Shown here: positions 1 through 7,574 of the stretch, in pieces | Layout: each line of letters begins with the position of its first letter | Position numbering within the stretch: the first letter of the stretch is position 1 | Source of the DNA: Polyangia bacterium | Lineage (GTDB): Bacteria > Myxococcota_A > Polyangia > Nannocystales > Nannocystaceae | Direction: 5' to 3' | Length of the DNA stretch: 64,000 bases | Assembly (NCBI GenBank): GCA_030430565.1 | Contig: JAUIKS010000049.1 | Coordinates: 1-64,000 of the forward strand | Program-made: the position numbers and the translations under genes | Notes under the pieces: generated by a model | The model's database searches: none | What the model was told of the DNA's origin: nothing | The model's input: only the letters and a program-made list of their open reading frames with translations

Positions 1-726
1 CAGGTGTTCCACGTGCAGGGCTCGTGCCTGCCGGATACGCTCGCGCCGTGGATCGCCCAGTGTGACGATCTGGAGGTCACGGAGGTCAATGACACGAACG
101 CCGAGTTCGTGTGCACGCCGAAGTGGAACGCGGGCTTCAAATCGGGGGTGATCAAGGACATGCCGGGCGGAGCGACGCTCGAGGAGTTCACCGTCGAGGT
201 GGAGGAGGAGCCGTGCACGCCGGCGGTCTACTCGGTCAGCCCGCTGAGCGCGACGCTGAACCAGGAGCAGGTGTTCCACGTGCAGGGCTCGTGCCTGCCG
301 GATACGCTCGCGCCGTGGATCGCCCAGTGTGACGATCTGGAGGTCACGGAGGTCAATGACACGAACGCCGAGTTCGTGTGCACGCCGAAGTGGAGCACGG
401 GCTTCAAGTCGGGGTTGATCAAGGACATGCCGGGCGGAACGACGCTCGAGGAGTTCACCGTCGAGGTGGAGCCGTGCACGCCGACGGTCTACTCGGTCAG
501 CCCGCTGAGCGCGAGCTTGAACCAGACCCAGGTCTTCACCGTTTACGGCGCCTGTCTCCCCGATACGCTCGCCGCCTGGATCGCCGACTGTGACGGCCTG
601 GAGGTCACGGAGGTCAACGACACCAGCGCGAAGTTCGTCTGTACCCCGAAATGGAGCACGGGCTTCAAGTCCGGTGTCGTCAAGGATATGCCCGGCGGCT
701 TAACGCTCGACGAATTCACCGTCAAT
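1..726 (+). repeat. Three tandem coding repeats of 267/261/about 200 bp
   Basis: Unit starts (CAG-GTG/GTC) are at 1, 268 and 529. Bases 1-127 and 268-394 are identical, and the rest of units 1 and 2 differ by only a few substitutions and one 6-bp (two-codon) length change. Unit 3 carries many synonymous and some amino-acid changes. The first two units therefore come from recent duplication or gene conversion. Confidence 0.9.
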
Positions 727-735
727 GTTCAGTAG
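1..735 (+). CDS. Secreted repeat protein with IPT/TIG-like units (3' end only)
   Basis: The frame is open from base 1 and stops at TAG 733-735, so the true start lies before the window. The visible part is three tandem units of 87-89 residues, each with VYSVSP, then F-x-V-x-G-x-CLPDTLA-x-WIA, EVNDT, FVCTPKW, FKSG, KDMPGG and a closing EFTV strand. The alternating hydrophobic pattern and N-x-x-x-F-x-V-x-G opening resemble immunoglobulin-like IPT/TIG beta-sandwiches, but the unit is not one I can name. Each unit keeps four cysteines (PCTP, CLP, CDD or CDG, VCTP), which suits disulphides in an extracellular or outer-surface protein. No membrane anchor follows the last repeat; the protein ends one strand after it. 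Role unknown; adhesion or matrix function is inference. An intrinsic terminator lies 65 bases downstream. Confidence 0.75.
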   Translation, partial: QVFHVQGSCLPDTLAPWIAQCDDLEVTEVNDTNAEFVCTPKWNAGFKSGVIKDMPGGATLEEFTVEVEEEPCTPAVYSVSPLSATLNQEQVFHVQGSCLPDTLAPWIAQCDDLEVTEVNDTNAEFVCTPKWSTGFKSGLIKDMPGGTTLEEFTVEVEPCTPTVYSVSPLSASLNQTQVFTVYGACLPDTLAAWIADCDGLEVTEVNDTSAKFVCTPKWSTGFKSGVVKDMPGGLTLDEFTVNVQ

Positions 736-799
736 GGCCGGACGGAGATACCGCGGATAGTCGTGGCGGTGTGAGGCATTGAATGCGCCGTCGCGCCGA

Positions 800-834
800 G
801 CCCGGTCGTCGAGTATCGACGGCCGGGCGTTTTT
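800..834 (+). terminator. Intrinsic terminator of the repeat-protein gene
   Basis: A 13-bp stem (800-812 with 816-828, one T-G wobble) closes a three-base GTA loop and is followed by G and five T residues (830-834). It sits 65 bases after the stop codon at 735 on the same strand. Confidence 0.85.
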
Positions 835-1413
835 ATCGCGCAGCACGCTCCCATGGCGCCTCAAGGCCGAGGAGCAGCATGTCGCGTCCGCGGGCTGAGC
901 GCGTGCTCGCTCGCGCGCGCCGAGCGTGACGCCCCCGCTCGGCGCGGTCGCCCCGTTGGCACGTGAACCATTTCGCCCGAGAGGGTGAACTCGCGCTCGG
1001 TGGGCATGCAACCCCGCGTCACTCGGCGACCTCCTCTCGGGCAACTCTCGCGAAGGCCGCGCGCGCGTCGCTTCACCGACCCCCTCGGCTCTCGTGTCTG
1101 CGAACTCAATATCGGTGACCACGCCAATGCGCAGGCGGCCGAGGACGAGCGTGCTGGTAGAACGCGCGAGCGCGATTGACCGGCGAACCGCCTGATGAAC
1201 CAGGCGGTGGAGGAAACGAGCACCTGTCCCGAGGCGCGCGGACGGTTCGCGGTCGGCACCACAAGCCGAGGCGATCTACCCTCAAGCAATTCCATGATTT
1301 TGCTACGTTGGGATGCTGAGTCGCTCAGGAACGATGTAGACGATCGGCCCCGCGGCCTTGAACGAAGCGAGACTCGTGTACGATGACTGTGGGCACGGTC
1401 ATGGAGAAAACCC
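835..1413. other. Intergenic region upstream of the recombinase pair, no gene seen
   Basis: No frame in these 579 bases has a recognisable protein, and no tRNA or rRNA gene is visible. The stretch 1270-1330 is less GC-rich than its surroundings, as expected near the end of an acquired element, but I could not find a convincing attachment core. Confidence 0.5.
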
Positions 1414-1467
1414 ATGTCCATCAACATCACGAAACGAACCTACAAGAGCGGCAAGCAGGCATAGCTC
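1414..1467 (+). pseudogene. Original N-terminus of recombinase 1, cut off by an in-frame amber codon
   Basis: ATG at 1414 follows a GGAGA ribosome site (1403-1407) and reads MSINITKRTYKSGKQA, then TAG at 1462-1464, then continues in the same frame into the recombinase body. The sister recombinase at 2579-3535 begins MAVNVRQRTTQSGKTYW and has tryptophan near the matching place, so the stop is most simply a TGG-to-TAG change. The downstream protein can only start again at GTG 1468, without a clear ribosome site. Confidence 0.75.
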
Positions 1468-2568
1468 GTGGACATTCGGATCCACTACCCGTGCGGCACG
1501 AAGCATCGCGCCAAGGTCATCAAGCCGATCGCCTGGTCCAAGACTCAGACTGAGCGCTGGGCCCGGCAGCACGAGCAGCACCTGATCAAGCGAGGTCCGC
1601 CACGGAAGGAGGCCGTTGAACCCAAGAAACAGGATGTTTCGTTCAGCGAGTTCGCTGCGCGCTACCTCGCCGAGTACCCGCAGATCAACAACCTGCGGCC
1701 GTCGAGCGTCGAGCGCTACGAGCGGCATGTCGCGCAGTACTTCGGACCTGCCTTCGGGGACATGAACATCAACGAGGTTGGCAAGGCCCAGTTCCGAGAG
1801 CTGGCCGCGCTGGACTTAGCGCCCGCGTCACGCAACGTCCTGATCTCGGAGCTTCAGTGCATGCTCCGGGTCGCCTATGACTGGGGCGTTCGCTCGGTGT
1901 CGCCTCCTCCCGTGAAGCGGGTCAAGGAGGATGCCAAGGATCCCGAGTGGTACTCGCCGGAGGAGTACAGCGCGTTGATCAAGAGCGCGATGACTCCCGT
2001 GCATCTCGGGATCGTGCTGCTCGGCGGCGACGCCGGGCTGCGGTGTGGTGAGATCCGCGCGCTGCGGATCGATGACATCGACTTCCGCGGCCGTGGGCGA
2101 CTCCATGTGCGGCGGTCGATGTGGCGCGGAATCGAGGGGCCGACGAAAGGTCGAAAAGAGCGGACGGTTCCGCTCACGCGGCGTCTTCGCGCGTGCCTCG
2201 AGCAGCTCTCGTCCGGACACGCGTCGAACGCATTCGTGCTAACGGGGACGCAGGCCCCGCTGACGAAGGGGATGGTGACGTACCGGATGAAGGTGACGCG
2301 CGCTGCCATGCTTGGCCTGCATCACAGCGAGTGTGACGGGCGCGTTCATATCCTTCGCCACACTTTTTGTTCGAATCTGGTCCTCGCCGGCAAGCACCCG
2401 CGCGTGATCCAGAAGCTGGCGGGTCACTCGTCGCTTCAGATCACGGAGCGGTACATGTCGGTCGCGGGCGAGCAGATCGAGGACGCGATTTCGGGCCTCG
2501 AGACGCTCGATCTTGTCGCGGTCCCGCATGAGTCCCGCGCGAAGTCATCGGAGGAAGATACCAAGTAA
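1468..2568 (+). CDS. Tyrosine recombinase / phage-type integrase (N-terminus lost to amber codon)
   Basis: Site-specific DNA recombinase that would cut and rejoin DNA through a phosphotyrosine. All catalytic elements are present: Arg in GLRCGEIRAL, Lys in the KGRKERTVPL hairpin, HILRHTF (H-x-x-R), LAGHSS and the nucleophile in ITERYMSV. An SAM-like core-binding domain covers roughly residues 50-135 and the catalytic domain 150-345. From GTG 1468 it lacks about 18 residues of the family's usual N-terminal arm-binding strand, which are still encoded upstream of an amber codon at 1462. It faces a second, related recombinase whose stop codon is 10 bases away on the other strand. Whether the shortened form is made or active is unknown. 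Confidence 0.85.
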   Translation: MDIRIHYPCGTKHRAKVIKPIAWSKTQTERWARQHEQHLIKRGPPRKEAVEPKKQDVSFSEFAARYLAEYPQINNLRPSSVERYERHVAQYFGPAFGDMNINEVGKAQFRELAALDLAPASRNVLISELQCMLRVAYDWGVRSVSPPPVKRVKEDAKDPEWYSPEEYSALIKSAMTPVHLGIVLLGGDAGLRCGEIRALRIDDIDFRGRGRLHVRRSMWRGIEGPTKGRKERTVPLTRRLRACLEQLSSGHASNAFVLTGTQAPLTKGMVTYRMKVTRAAMLGLHHSECDGRVHILRHTFCSNLVLAGKHPRVIQKLAGHSSLQITERYMSVAGEQIEDAISGLETLDLVAVPHESRAKSSEEDTK

Positions 2569-2578
2569 TTTCGTTTGT

Positions 2579-3535
2579 TTACGCTGCCATCCGGCAGCAG
2601 AAGGTGTGGCGGAGGATGTGCGCGCCTTTCTTCGGCAGACCCGCGTGCTGCTGCGCGCGATACAGCCGGTGGTCAAAGCTGCGCTCGGACAAGAAGTGCC
2701 CGTCCTCGCGACAGATCACGTGCTCGCCCCGGCGCTCGAGCTTCTGCAGGCACTCGGCCAGCGGCGTCGTCATGGGCACCCAGCGGGTCTTGCCGCCCTT
2801 CGGCAGGCGGTTGTGATTCTGAAAGGTCAGGTTGTCGCAGATGTACAGCGCCGCGCGCTTGAGGTGCACGTTGGTCCAGCGCAGCCCGCGGAGCTCGCCG
2901 CGGCGCAGGCCGGCGTCGCCCCCGAGCAGCACGAGCGCGTGCGTGGTCGGGTTGAGCGCGGCGGCGCAGGCGACGAGGCGCTCGTAGGCGTCGAAGTCGT
3001 AGAAGTCGGGCTGGCGCTTGCCGACCTTGACCCCGGTGATCTCGGGCACCTCCTTGAGCAGCCCCCAGCGCGACGCCGTGCGCAGGATCGCCTTGAGCTT
3101 GCTGAGCACCTGGTTCGTGGTGCTCGCCTTGAGCCCGCGGCGCTTGAGCGCCTGGATGTGGCGCGCGTTGATCTGGTCGAGCGTCACGTCGCCGAGCACC
3201 GGCAGCAGGTGGGTGCGGAGCACGACCTCGTAGTGGCGGCGCGTCATCGGCGAGAGCCGGTTGGCCTCGACGTAGTCGGCCATGAAGCGCGGCACGAAGT
3301 CCTTGAACACCGGCGAGGCCTTGGGGCCGTGGCGCCGGCGGCCCTTGCCCTCGACGCCGTGCCGCAGGATGTAGGCCTCGCGCTGCCGGGCCCAGCGCAG
3401 CGCCTGCGAGCGCGTGTTGCCGGGCGTCTTGGGGCGCTCGCGGTGGATCAGCCCGTCGGCGAGGCGCACGCGGATGTCCGCCTGCCAGTAGGTCTTGCCG
3501 CTCTGGGTCGTCCGCTGACGCACGTTGACTGCCAT
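2579..3535 (-). CDS. Tyrosine recombinase truncated before the catalytic tyrosine
   Basis: The 318 residues match the partner at 1468-2568 along their whole length: N-terminal MAVNVRQRT strand, core-binding domain, then the catalytic domain with GLRRGELRGL, KGGKTRWVPM and HILRHTF. The frame ends at once with CCRMAA and a stop, so about 70-80 residues holding the second histidine (LAGH box) and the tyrosine nucleophile are missing. Without Tyr it cannot cleave DNA. The break falls within 10 bases of the end of the convergent recombinase, so both lost sequence in one local event, or the two ends were joined by a rearrangement. Probably a relic of a mobile element. Confidence 0.85.
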   Translation of the reverse strand: MAVNVRQRTTQSGKTYWQADIRVRLADGLIHRERPKTPGNTRSQALRWARQREAYILRHGVEGKGRRRHGPKASPVFKDFVPRFMADYVEANRLSPMTRRHYEVVLRTHLLPVLGDVTLDQINARHIQALKRRGLKASTTNQVLSKLKAILRTASRWGLLKEVPEITGVKVGKRQPDFYDFDAYERLVACAAALNPTTHALVLLGGDAGLRRGELRGLRWTNVHLKRAALYICDNLTFQNHNRLPKGGKTRWVPMTTPLAECLQKLERRGEHVICREDGHFLSERSFDHRLYRAQQHAGLPKKGAHILRHTFCCRMAA

Positions 3536-3654
3536 CGTCGCTCTCCTCGGCCGCTAGCTCGAACCGCGATACGGCACCCCGCGAGTGTAGGCCGCGCCGC
3601 GAGGCGTGTGAACGGGAGAGTTCGCGCGGTTTGAAAATGACCGAATAAACATGT

Positions 3655-3689
3655 TGTTTCATGCATGTCGTTACAAGCATGCAGGAACA
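3655..3689. promoter_or_regulatory. Imperfect inverted repeat in AT-rich promoter region of recombinase 2
   Basis: TGTTTCATGCATG (3655-3667) faces CATGCAGGAACA (3678-3689) across ten bases. It lies 120 bases before the start of the leftward recombinase gene in the most AT-rich stretch nearby (3628-3690). It could be an operator, an arm-type integrase site or an attachment core; nothing here decides between them. Confidence 0.4.
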
Positions 3690-3857
3690 GGCGCGCGCGG
3701 CCGCGGCGGCCGGGCTCGTCGGCGCTCGCGGCCGGAGCACCGCGGCGCCGCGGGCGGCGCTCTCGCCCGCTCGGGGTCGCGCGGCGCCGGCCCGTCGGCC
3801 CGCGTCAACGATGCGCGCGCGAGTGAATACGGGCGCCCGCTCGGGGGTAGTACCCTA

Positions 3858-4016
3858 GCAACCTGTGGTGAACGCCTACGCGACGTCTCTGGGTCGTCTC
3901 GCCGCTGGCTTCGGTGGCGAGACCCGTAGTACGCCTCGTACAACTTCGTCTCACCGCCTCGCCAGCGGCGAGGGCTCCTGCGCGAGACGTTCGAGCTGAC
4001 CTTCACCACAGGCTGC
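3858..4016. ncRNA. Multibranched stem structure, candidate structured RNA or mobile-element end
   Basis: The outer stem pairs 3862-3872 (CCTGTGGTGAA) with 4002-4012, extended by GCA/TGC at 3858-3860 and 4014-4016. Inside it, 3883-3889 pairs with 3984-3990 (ACGTCTC/GAGACGT). Within that lie three local hairpins: 3891-3894 plus 3898-3903 with 3916-3925, 3929-3932 with 3938-3941, and 3957-3963 with 3967-3973. This nested clover shape in a non-coding gap is not expected from base composition alone. No terminator or promoter is obvious, so strand is open. It ends 20 bases before the SGNH hydrolase gene, so a leader role for that gene is possible, as is a remnant of the neighbouring mobile element. 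No known RNA family recognised. Confidence 0.45.
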
Positions 4017-4035
4017 GAGGCATGACCAAGGCGAC

Positions 4036-4782
4036 GTGAGCGGCATGAAGACGACACGACTCGGGCTCCGGCGACGGGCGCTCCTGCTCGGCGCCGCAGC
4101 GTCAGCGGGCGGGCTCATGCTGCCGACGCGCGCCGACGCGGGCCGCAGGCGCTCGCGCGCGCTCGTCCTCGGCGGCAGCGCGATGGTCGGCGCGGTCGGT
4201 CGCTGCATCGAGGAGGGCCTCGACGCCGCGGGCTTCGTCACCCTACGCGAGGCCAAGATCTCCTCCGGGCTGGCGCGCCCTGACTTCTTCGACTGGCCCG
4301 CGCGGGCCCGCGCGCTCTACGAGTCGCACCTGCCCGACGTGACGGTCTGCATGTTCGGCGGCAACGACGGGCAGGGCCTGCACATGGGGCAGGGCGCCGA
4401 GCCCGAGTGGATCCGCTGGCACGAGCCGGGCTGGTCCGAGGAGTACGCCCGACGCGTGACGGCGCTCGCCGAGGCCGTCGCGACCCACGGCGAGCACCTG
4501 TACTGGATCGGGATGCCGGTGATGGGCAGCGACGAGCGGACCGAGCGGATGTACCGGCTCAACCAGATCGCGCGTCACCAAGTCGGCCTGCTGCCGCGCG
4601 GCTATTTCGTCGACACCTGGGAGCTGTTCGCCGACACCCGCGGCGGGTTCTCGACGACGCTGCGGATCGGCGGCGAGCGGGTGACCGTGCGCGCGCGCGA
4701 CGGCGTGCACTTCACCCGCAGCGGCGGGCGCCTGCTCGCCGATCACGTGGTGCCGATGGTCCGCGCCGCGTTCGCGATGTGA
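4036..4782 (+). CDS. Tat-exported SGNH/GDSL hydrolase of the DUF459 type
   Basis: Predicted periplasmic esterase or acetyl-hydrolase. The N-terminus has a twin-arginine signal (RRRALLLGAAASAG) followed by a helix and an ADA-type cleavage region near residue 35. SGNH blocks follow: a block I variant GGSAMVG where the family usually has GDS, SSGLARPDFFDWP typical of DUF459, block III FGGNDGQ, and the C-terminal RDGVHFT with the Asp and His of the catalytic pair. Length (248 aa) suits the family after signal removal. Start taken at GTG 4036; ATG 4045 is also possible. The protein is alone on its strand, between the structured element at 3.9 kb and the convergent relA cluster. Substrate unknown; relatives act on cell-wall or polysaccharide acetyl groups. 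The serine of the GGS block should be the nucleophile. Confidence 0.75.
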   Translation: MSGMKTTRLGLRRRALLLGAAASAGGLMLPTRADAGRRRSRALVLGGSAMVGAVGRCIEEGLDAAGFVTLREAKISSGLARPDFFDWPARARALYESHLPDVTVCMFGGNDGQGLHMGQGAEPEWIRWHEPGWSEEYARRVTALAEAVATHGEHLYWIGMPVMGSDERTERMYRLNQIARHQVGLLPRGYFVDTWELFADTRGGFSTTLRIGGERVTVRARDGVHFTRSGGRLLADHVVPMVRAAFAM

Positions 4783-4785
4783 CGC

Positions 4786-4920
4786 TCACCGCAGCGAGCT
4801 CAGCGCGCCCGGCAACACCTCGTCGACCCAGCCCACCGCGTCGGGCTCGAACATCTCGGCCGCGACCGCGAGCGCCTTGATCGCGTCGAGGTCGGAGATC
4901 AGCGCGTCTCGGATCGGCAT
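4786..4920 (-). pseudogene. 44-residue GNAT acetyltransferase N-terminal remnant
   Basis: Begins 17 bases after the relA stop with a GAGGGAG ribosome site and reads MPIRDALISDLDAIKALAV, then AAEMFEPDAVGWVDEVL, ending at TGA 4786-4788. This is the usual first strand-helix of GNAT acetyltransferases (I-R-x-A-x-x-x-D-x-x-A-I) including the MF-P-D-E-like turn, but all acetyl-CoA-binding parts are missing. Either a broken gene whose end was lost next to the convergent SGNH gene, or a short standing protein co-transcribed with relA. Confidence 0.5.
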
Positions 4921-4937
4921 GGCTCGCGCTCCCTCGC

Positions 4938-7088
4938 CTAGCCGGCGCGGCGGCGGGCCTTCACGACCGCAGGCACGCGCTCGAACTTGTTGAGCAGGCG
5001 GACGACCTGGTCGTTGGAGCGGACCTCGAGCACCAGCTCGATCGTCGCGGTCCCGTCCTTGCGGTCGGTGAAGCGCAGCGCCGACATGTTGACGCCCAGG
5101 TCCGCGGCGACCGTCGTGATGTCGCGCATGGCGCCGGGGCGATCGAGCACCTCGAGCAAGAAGGTCACCGGGTAGGTCTCGCGGCCCTCGCGGCCCCACT
5201 CGATGTCGAGCAGGCGCTCGGGCTCGGGGTGGCTGATGATGTTGGGGCAGTCCTGGCGGTGGATGACGATGCCCTTGCCGCGGGTGATGTAGCCGACGAC
5301 CTTGTCGCCGGGCACCGGCGTGCAGCAGCGCGCCGGTCGGCTCAGGACGTCGTCGACGCCGCCGACGCTGACGCCGCTGGCCCGCGCCTTCCGGCTCGGC
5401 GGGCGGGCGCTCGGCGGGCTCGGCTCGGGCGGCGCGGGCGGGCGCTTGGCCGCCTCGGCGTCGAGCAGCTTGGTCGCGACTGTCTGACTGGTCAGGTTAC
5501 CGAAGCCGACCGCGGCGAGCAGGTCGGCCTCGCGCTCGTAGCCCAGCAGGCGCGCGAGATCGTCGTAGCGCGGGCGCTCGACGCCGGCGCGCTTGAGCTC
5601 GCGGTCGAGCAGCTCGCGGCCCTGCGTCACCGCCTCGTCGCGGCCCTGCTGGCGGAACCAGTGGCGGATCTTCTGGCGCGCGCTGGGGGAGCGCACGTAG
5701 CCGAGCTGCGGGTTGAGCCAGTCGCGGCGCGGCTGCGGGCGCTTGTGCGTCAGGATCTCCACGCGGTCGCCGGTCTTGAGCTTGTGGTCGAGCGGCACGA
5801 TCTGCCCGCCGACCAGCGCGCCGCGGCAGCGGTGACCGACGCTGGTGTGGATCCGGTAGGCGAAGTCGACCGGCGTCGCGCCGAGGGGCAGGTCGACGAC
5901 GTCGCCCTGGGGCGTGAACACGTAGACCTGGTCCTGGAAGATGTCGGTCTTCAGCGAGTCGACCAGCTCGCGCGGGTCCGAGACGTCCTTTTGCCAGTCC
6001 ATCAGCTGGCGCAGGAAGTTGAACTTCTCGTCGGCGACGCGGGTCTTCTTGCTGCCCTCTTTGTAGCGCCAGTGGGCGGCGACGCCGTACTCGCCGAGGT
6101 AGTGCATCTCGTGGGTGCGCAGCTGGACCTCGACGCCGGCGCCGCCCGGGCCCGCGACCGCGGTGTGCAGCGACTGGTAGCCGTTGCCCTTGGGCCGCGC
6201 GATGTAGTCGTCGAACTCGCCGGGGATCGGCGTCCACAGGCTGTGGACCACGCCCAGCGCCGCGTAGCACTGCTCGACCTTGTCGACGATCACGCGCACC
6301 GCCGAGACGTCGTAGATCTCGTCGAAGCCGACCTGCTTGCGCTGCATCTTCTTGTAGATGCTGTAGATGTGCTTGGGCCGCCCGGTGATCGCCGCGCCCT
6401 CGATGCCGGCCTTGGCGAGGCGGTCTCGCAGGATCCCGATCACCTGCTCGATGAACGCGGTCCGCTCGCTGCGCTTCTGCGCCAGCTGCTTGCCGAGCTC
6501 GCGGTAGATGTCGGGCTCGAGCTCGCGCAGCGAGAGGTCCTCGAGCTCCCACTTGAGCAGGAAGATGCCGAGCCGGTTGGCGAGCGGCGCGAAGATCTCG
6601 AGCGTCTCGCGGGCCAGGCGGCGGCGCTCGTCCGCGCCGCGCTCGCCCAGCGCCCGCATGTCGCGGACGCGCAGCGTGAGCGCGACAATGACCACGCGGA
6701 CATCCGCGGCCATCGCCAGGAACATCTTGCGCATGGCCTCGGCCTGGCTCGCGTCGAGCTTGTCCCAGCGCACGCGCGCGAGCCGGCGCACCCCGTCGAC
6801 CAGCGCGCGCACGTCGTCGCCGTAGCGCGCCCCGAGCTCGTCGAGCTCGAGCGCGCCGTCCTGGACCTCGATCGCGAGCAGCGCGGCGCACACGGCGGGC
6901 GGGTCGAGGCGCAGCTCAGCGAGCAGGTCGGCGGCGGCGAGCGAGGCGTCCACCGCGTCGGGGTCGAGCTCGCGGGCGTCGGCGTAGACGCGCTCGATGA
7001 GCGCGATGTCGGCCTGGGCGTGATGCGCCGCGACCCGCTGGCAGAGCGCCTCGATGTCAACCTCTCGATGCGGACGCGTCTGAACCAT
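4938..7088 (-). CDS. relA: Long RSH protein, RelA-type (p)ppGpp synthetase
   Basis: Makes the stringent-response alarmone (p)ppGpp from ATP and GTP/GDP when ribosomes stall. Order: HD-like region (about 20-195), synthetase (about 215-345) with GRPKHIYSIYKKM, FDEIYDVSAVRV and NGYQSLH, TGS (about 395-455; DIFQDQVYVFTPQGDVVDLP), helical region, zinc-finger-like CC box (ARCCTPVPGD) and a C-terminal ACT domain. The hydrolase HD motif is gone: where bifunctional enzymes have an HD pair this one reads LLAIEVQDG, and the ligand loop reads LTLRVRDMRAL. The synthetase carries EFDD (291-294), the EXDD signature of synthetase-only RelA rather than RXKD of bifunctional enzymes. It is therefore probably a dedicated synthetase, and a separate hydrolase should exist elsewhere. 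Divergent from the RNA gene at 7.2-7.6 kb. Confidence 0.93.
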   Translation of the reverse strand: MVQTRPHREVDIEALCQRVAAHHAQADIALIERVYADARELDPDAVDASLAAADLLAELRLDPPAVCAALLAIEVQDGALELDELGARYGDDVRALVDGVRRLARVRWDKLDASQAEAMRKMFLAMAADVRVVIVALTLRVRDMRALGERGADERRRLARETLEIFAPLANRLGIFLLKWELEDLSLRELEPDIYRELGKQLAQKRSERTAFIEQVIGILRDRLAKAGIEGAAITGRPKHIYSIYKKMQRKQVGFDEIYDVSAVRVIVDKVEQCYAALGVVHSLWTPIPGEFDDYIARPKGNGYQSLHTAVAGPGGAGVEVQLRTHEMHYLGEYGVAAHWRYKEGSKKTRVADEKFNFLRQLMDWQKDVSDPRELVDSLKTDIFQDQVYVFTPQGDVVDLPLGATPVDFAYRIHTSVGHRCRGALVGGQIVPLDHKLKTGDRVEILTHKRPQPRRDWLNPQLGYVRSPSARQKIRHWFRQQGRDEAVTQGRELLDRELKRAGVERPRYDDLARLLGYEREADLLAAVGFGNLTSQTVATKLLDAEAAKRPPAPPEPSPPSARPPSRKARASGVSVGGVDDVLSRPARCCTPVPGDKVVGYITRGKGIVIHRQDCPNIISHPEPERLLDIEWGREGRETYPVTFLLEVLDRPGAMRDITTVAADLGVNMSALRFTDRKDGTATIELVLEVRSNDQVVRLLNKFERVPAVVKARRRAG

Positions 7089-7153
7089 GGCGCGGCGAGA
7101 CTACTGCACTCGCCTCGGCCTGACGAGCCCGATCGCGCGCGACGTTCCGCGTG

Positions 7154-7182
7154 TTGTCCTCGCGCCGGGGAGGTCGTACTCT
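7154..7182 (+). promoter_or_regulatory. Sigma-70-like promoter for the 7.2-7.6 kb RNA
   Basis: TTGTCC (7154-7159) and TACTCT (7177-7182) are separated by 17 bases. Predicted transcription start about 7189, which is exactly where the long closing stem of the RNA begins. It points away from relA, whose start codon is 66 bases to the left. Confidence 0.5.
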
Positions 7183-7267
7183 AGCCGCGGAGAGGCGGCC
7201 ACGTGGGCGTGGAGCAAGCTCGAGAAGGCTCCTTCGCAGGGAGCCGATGTGCCCAGTGCCGGCTCGT

Positions 7268-7324
7268 CCGGTGTACGGCGGTCGTAACATAACGGTCCTA
7301 AGGTAGACAACGCTTCCGTCGGGT
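7268..7324 (+). other. Segment resembling 23S rRNA helices 68-71, including helix 69
   Basis: Compared with bacterial 23S rRNA around E. coli 1895-1950, the segment keeps CCGGT-x-x-ACGGCGG, CGTAAC, an unbroken 18-base identity ATAACGGTCCTAAGGTAG (7289-7306), TTCC and GTCGGGT. Differences are a C-to-T change in the H69 stem that still pairs as U-G, loss of one loop base matching U1915, and changes after GGTAG. The same core is the I-CeuI recognition region of rDNA. The flanks are not rRNA, so this is not part of an rRNA operon. Confidence 0.85.
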
Positions 7325-7574
7325 CGCCTCTCCTTGTAATCAGCGTCGCGGAGCTGGTGTCACATGGCGGTGAAGCCATGTGACGCGCCGGGCGTCCCGA
7401 GCCGGCCGCGCGCGCCCGTGCTGGGGTGCCGCGATGGGGCTGTCGAGCGCCTGGTCGTTTGGACTTATTGTCGCGGGGGGGGGATCTTGGTGTTTGAGGT
7501 CGAGGGGAGCTGGGCGCGCGCGCGTGGGCCCACCGTAGCTCACAGCGGCGTTTCGAACCGGCGGATCACGAGCC

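Noticed and set aside
3858..4016. Retron msr-msd
   Set aside because: No reverse transcriptase gene is in the window, and the branch-point arrangement cannot be confirmed. Kept only as one option for the structured element.
5229..7184. Long open frame antisense to relA (and similar antisense frames over many other genes)
   Set aside because: The product is a low-complexity mix of Ala, Arg, Leu, Asp and Val with no family match. Such frames arise from strong GC3 bias on the strand opposite a real gene.
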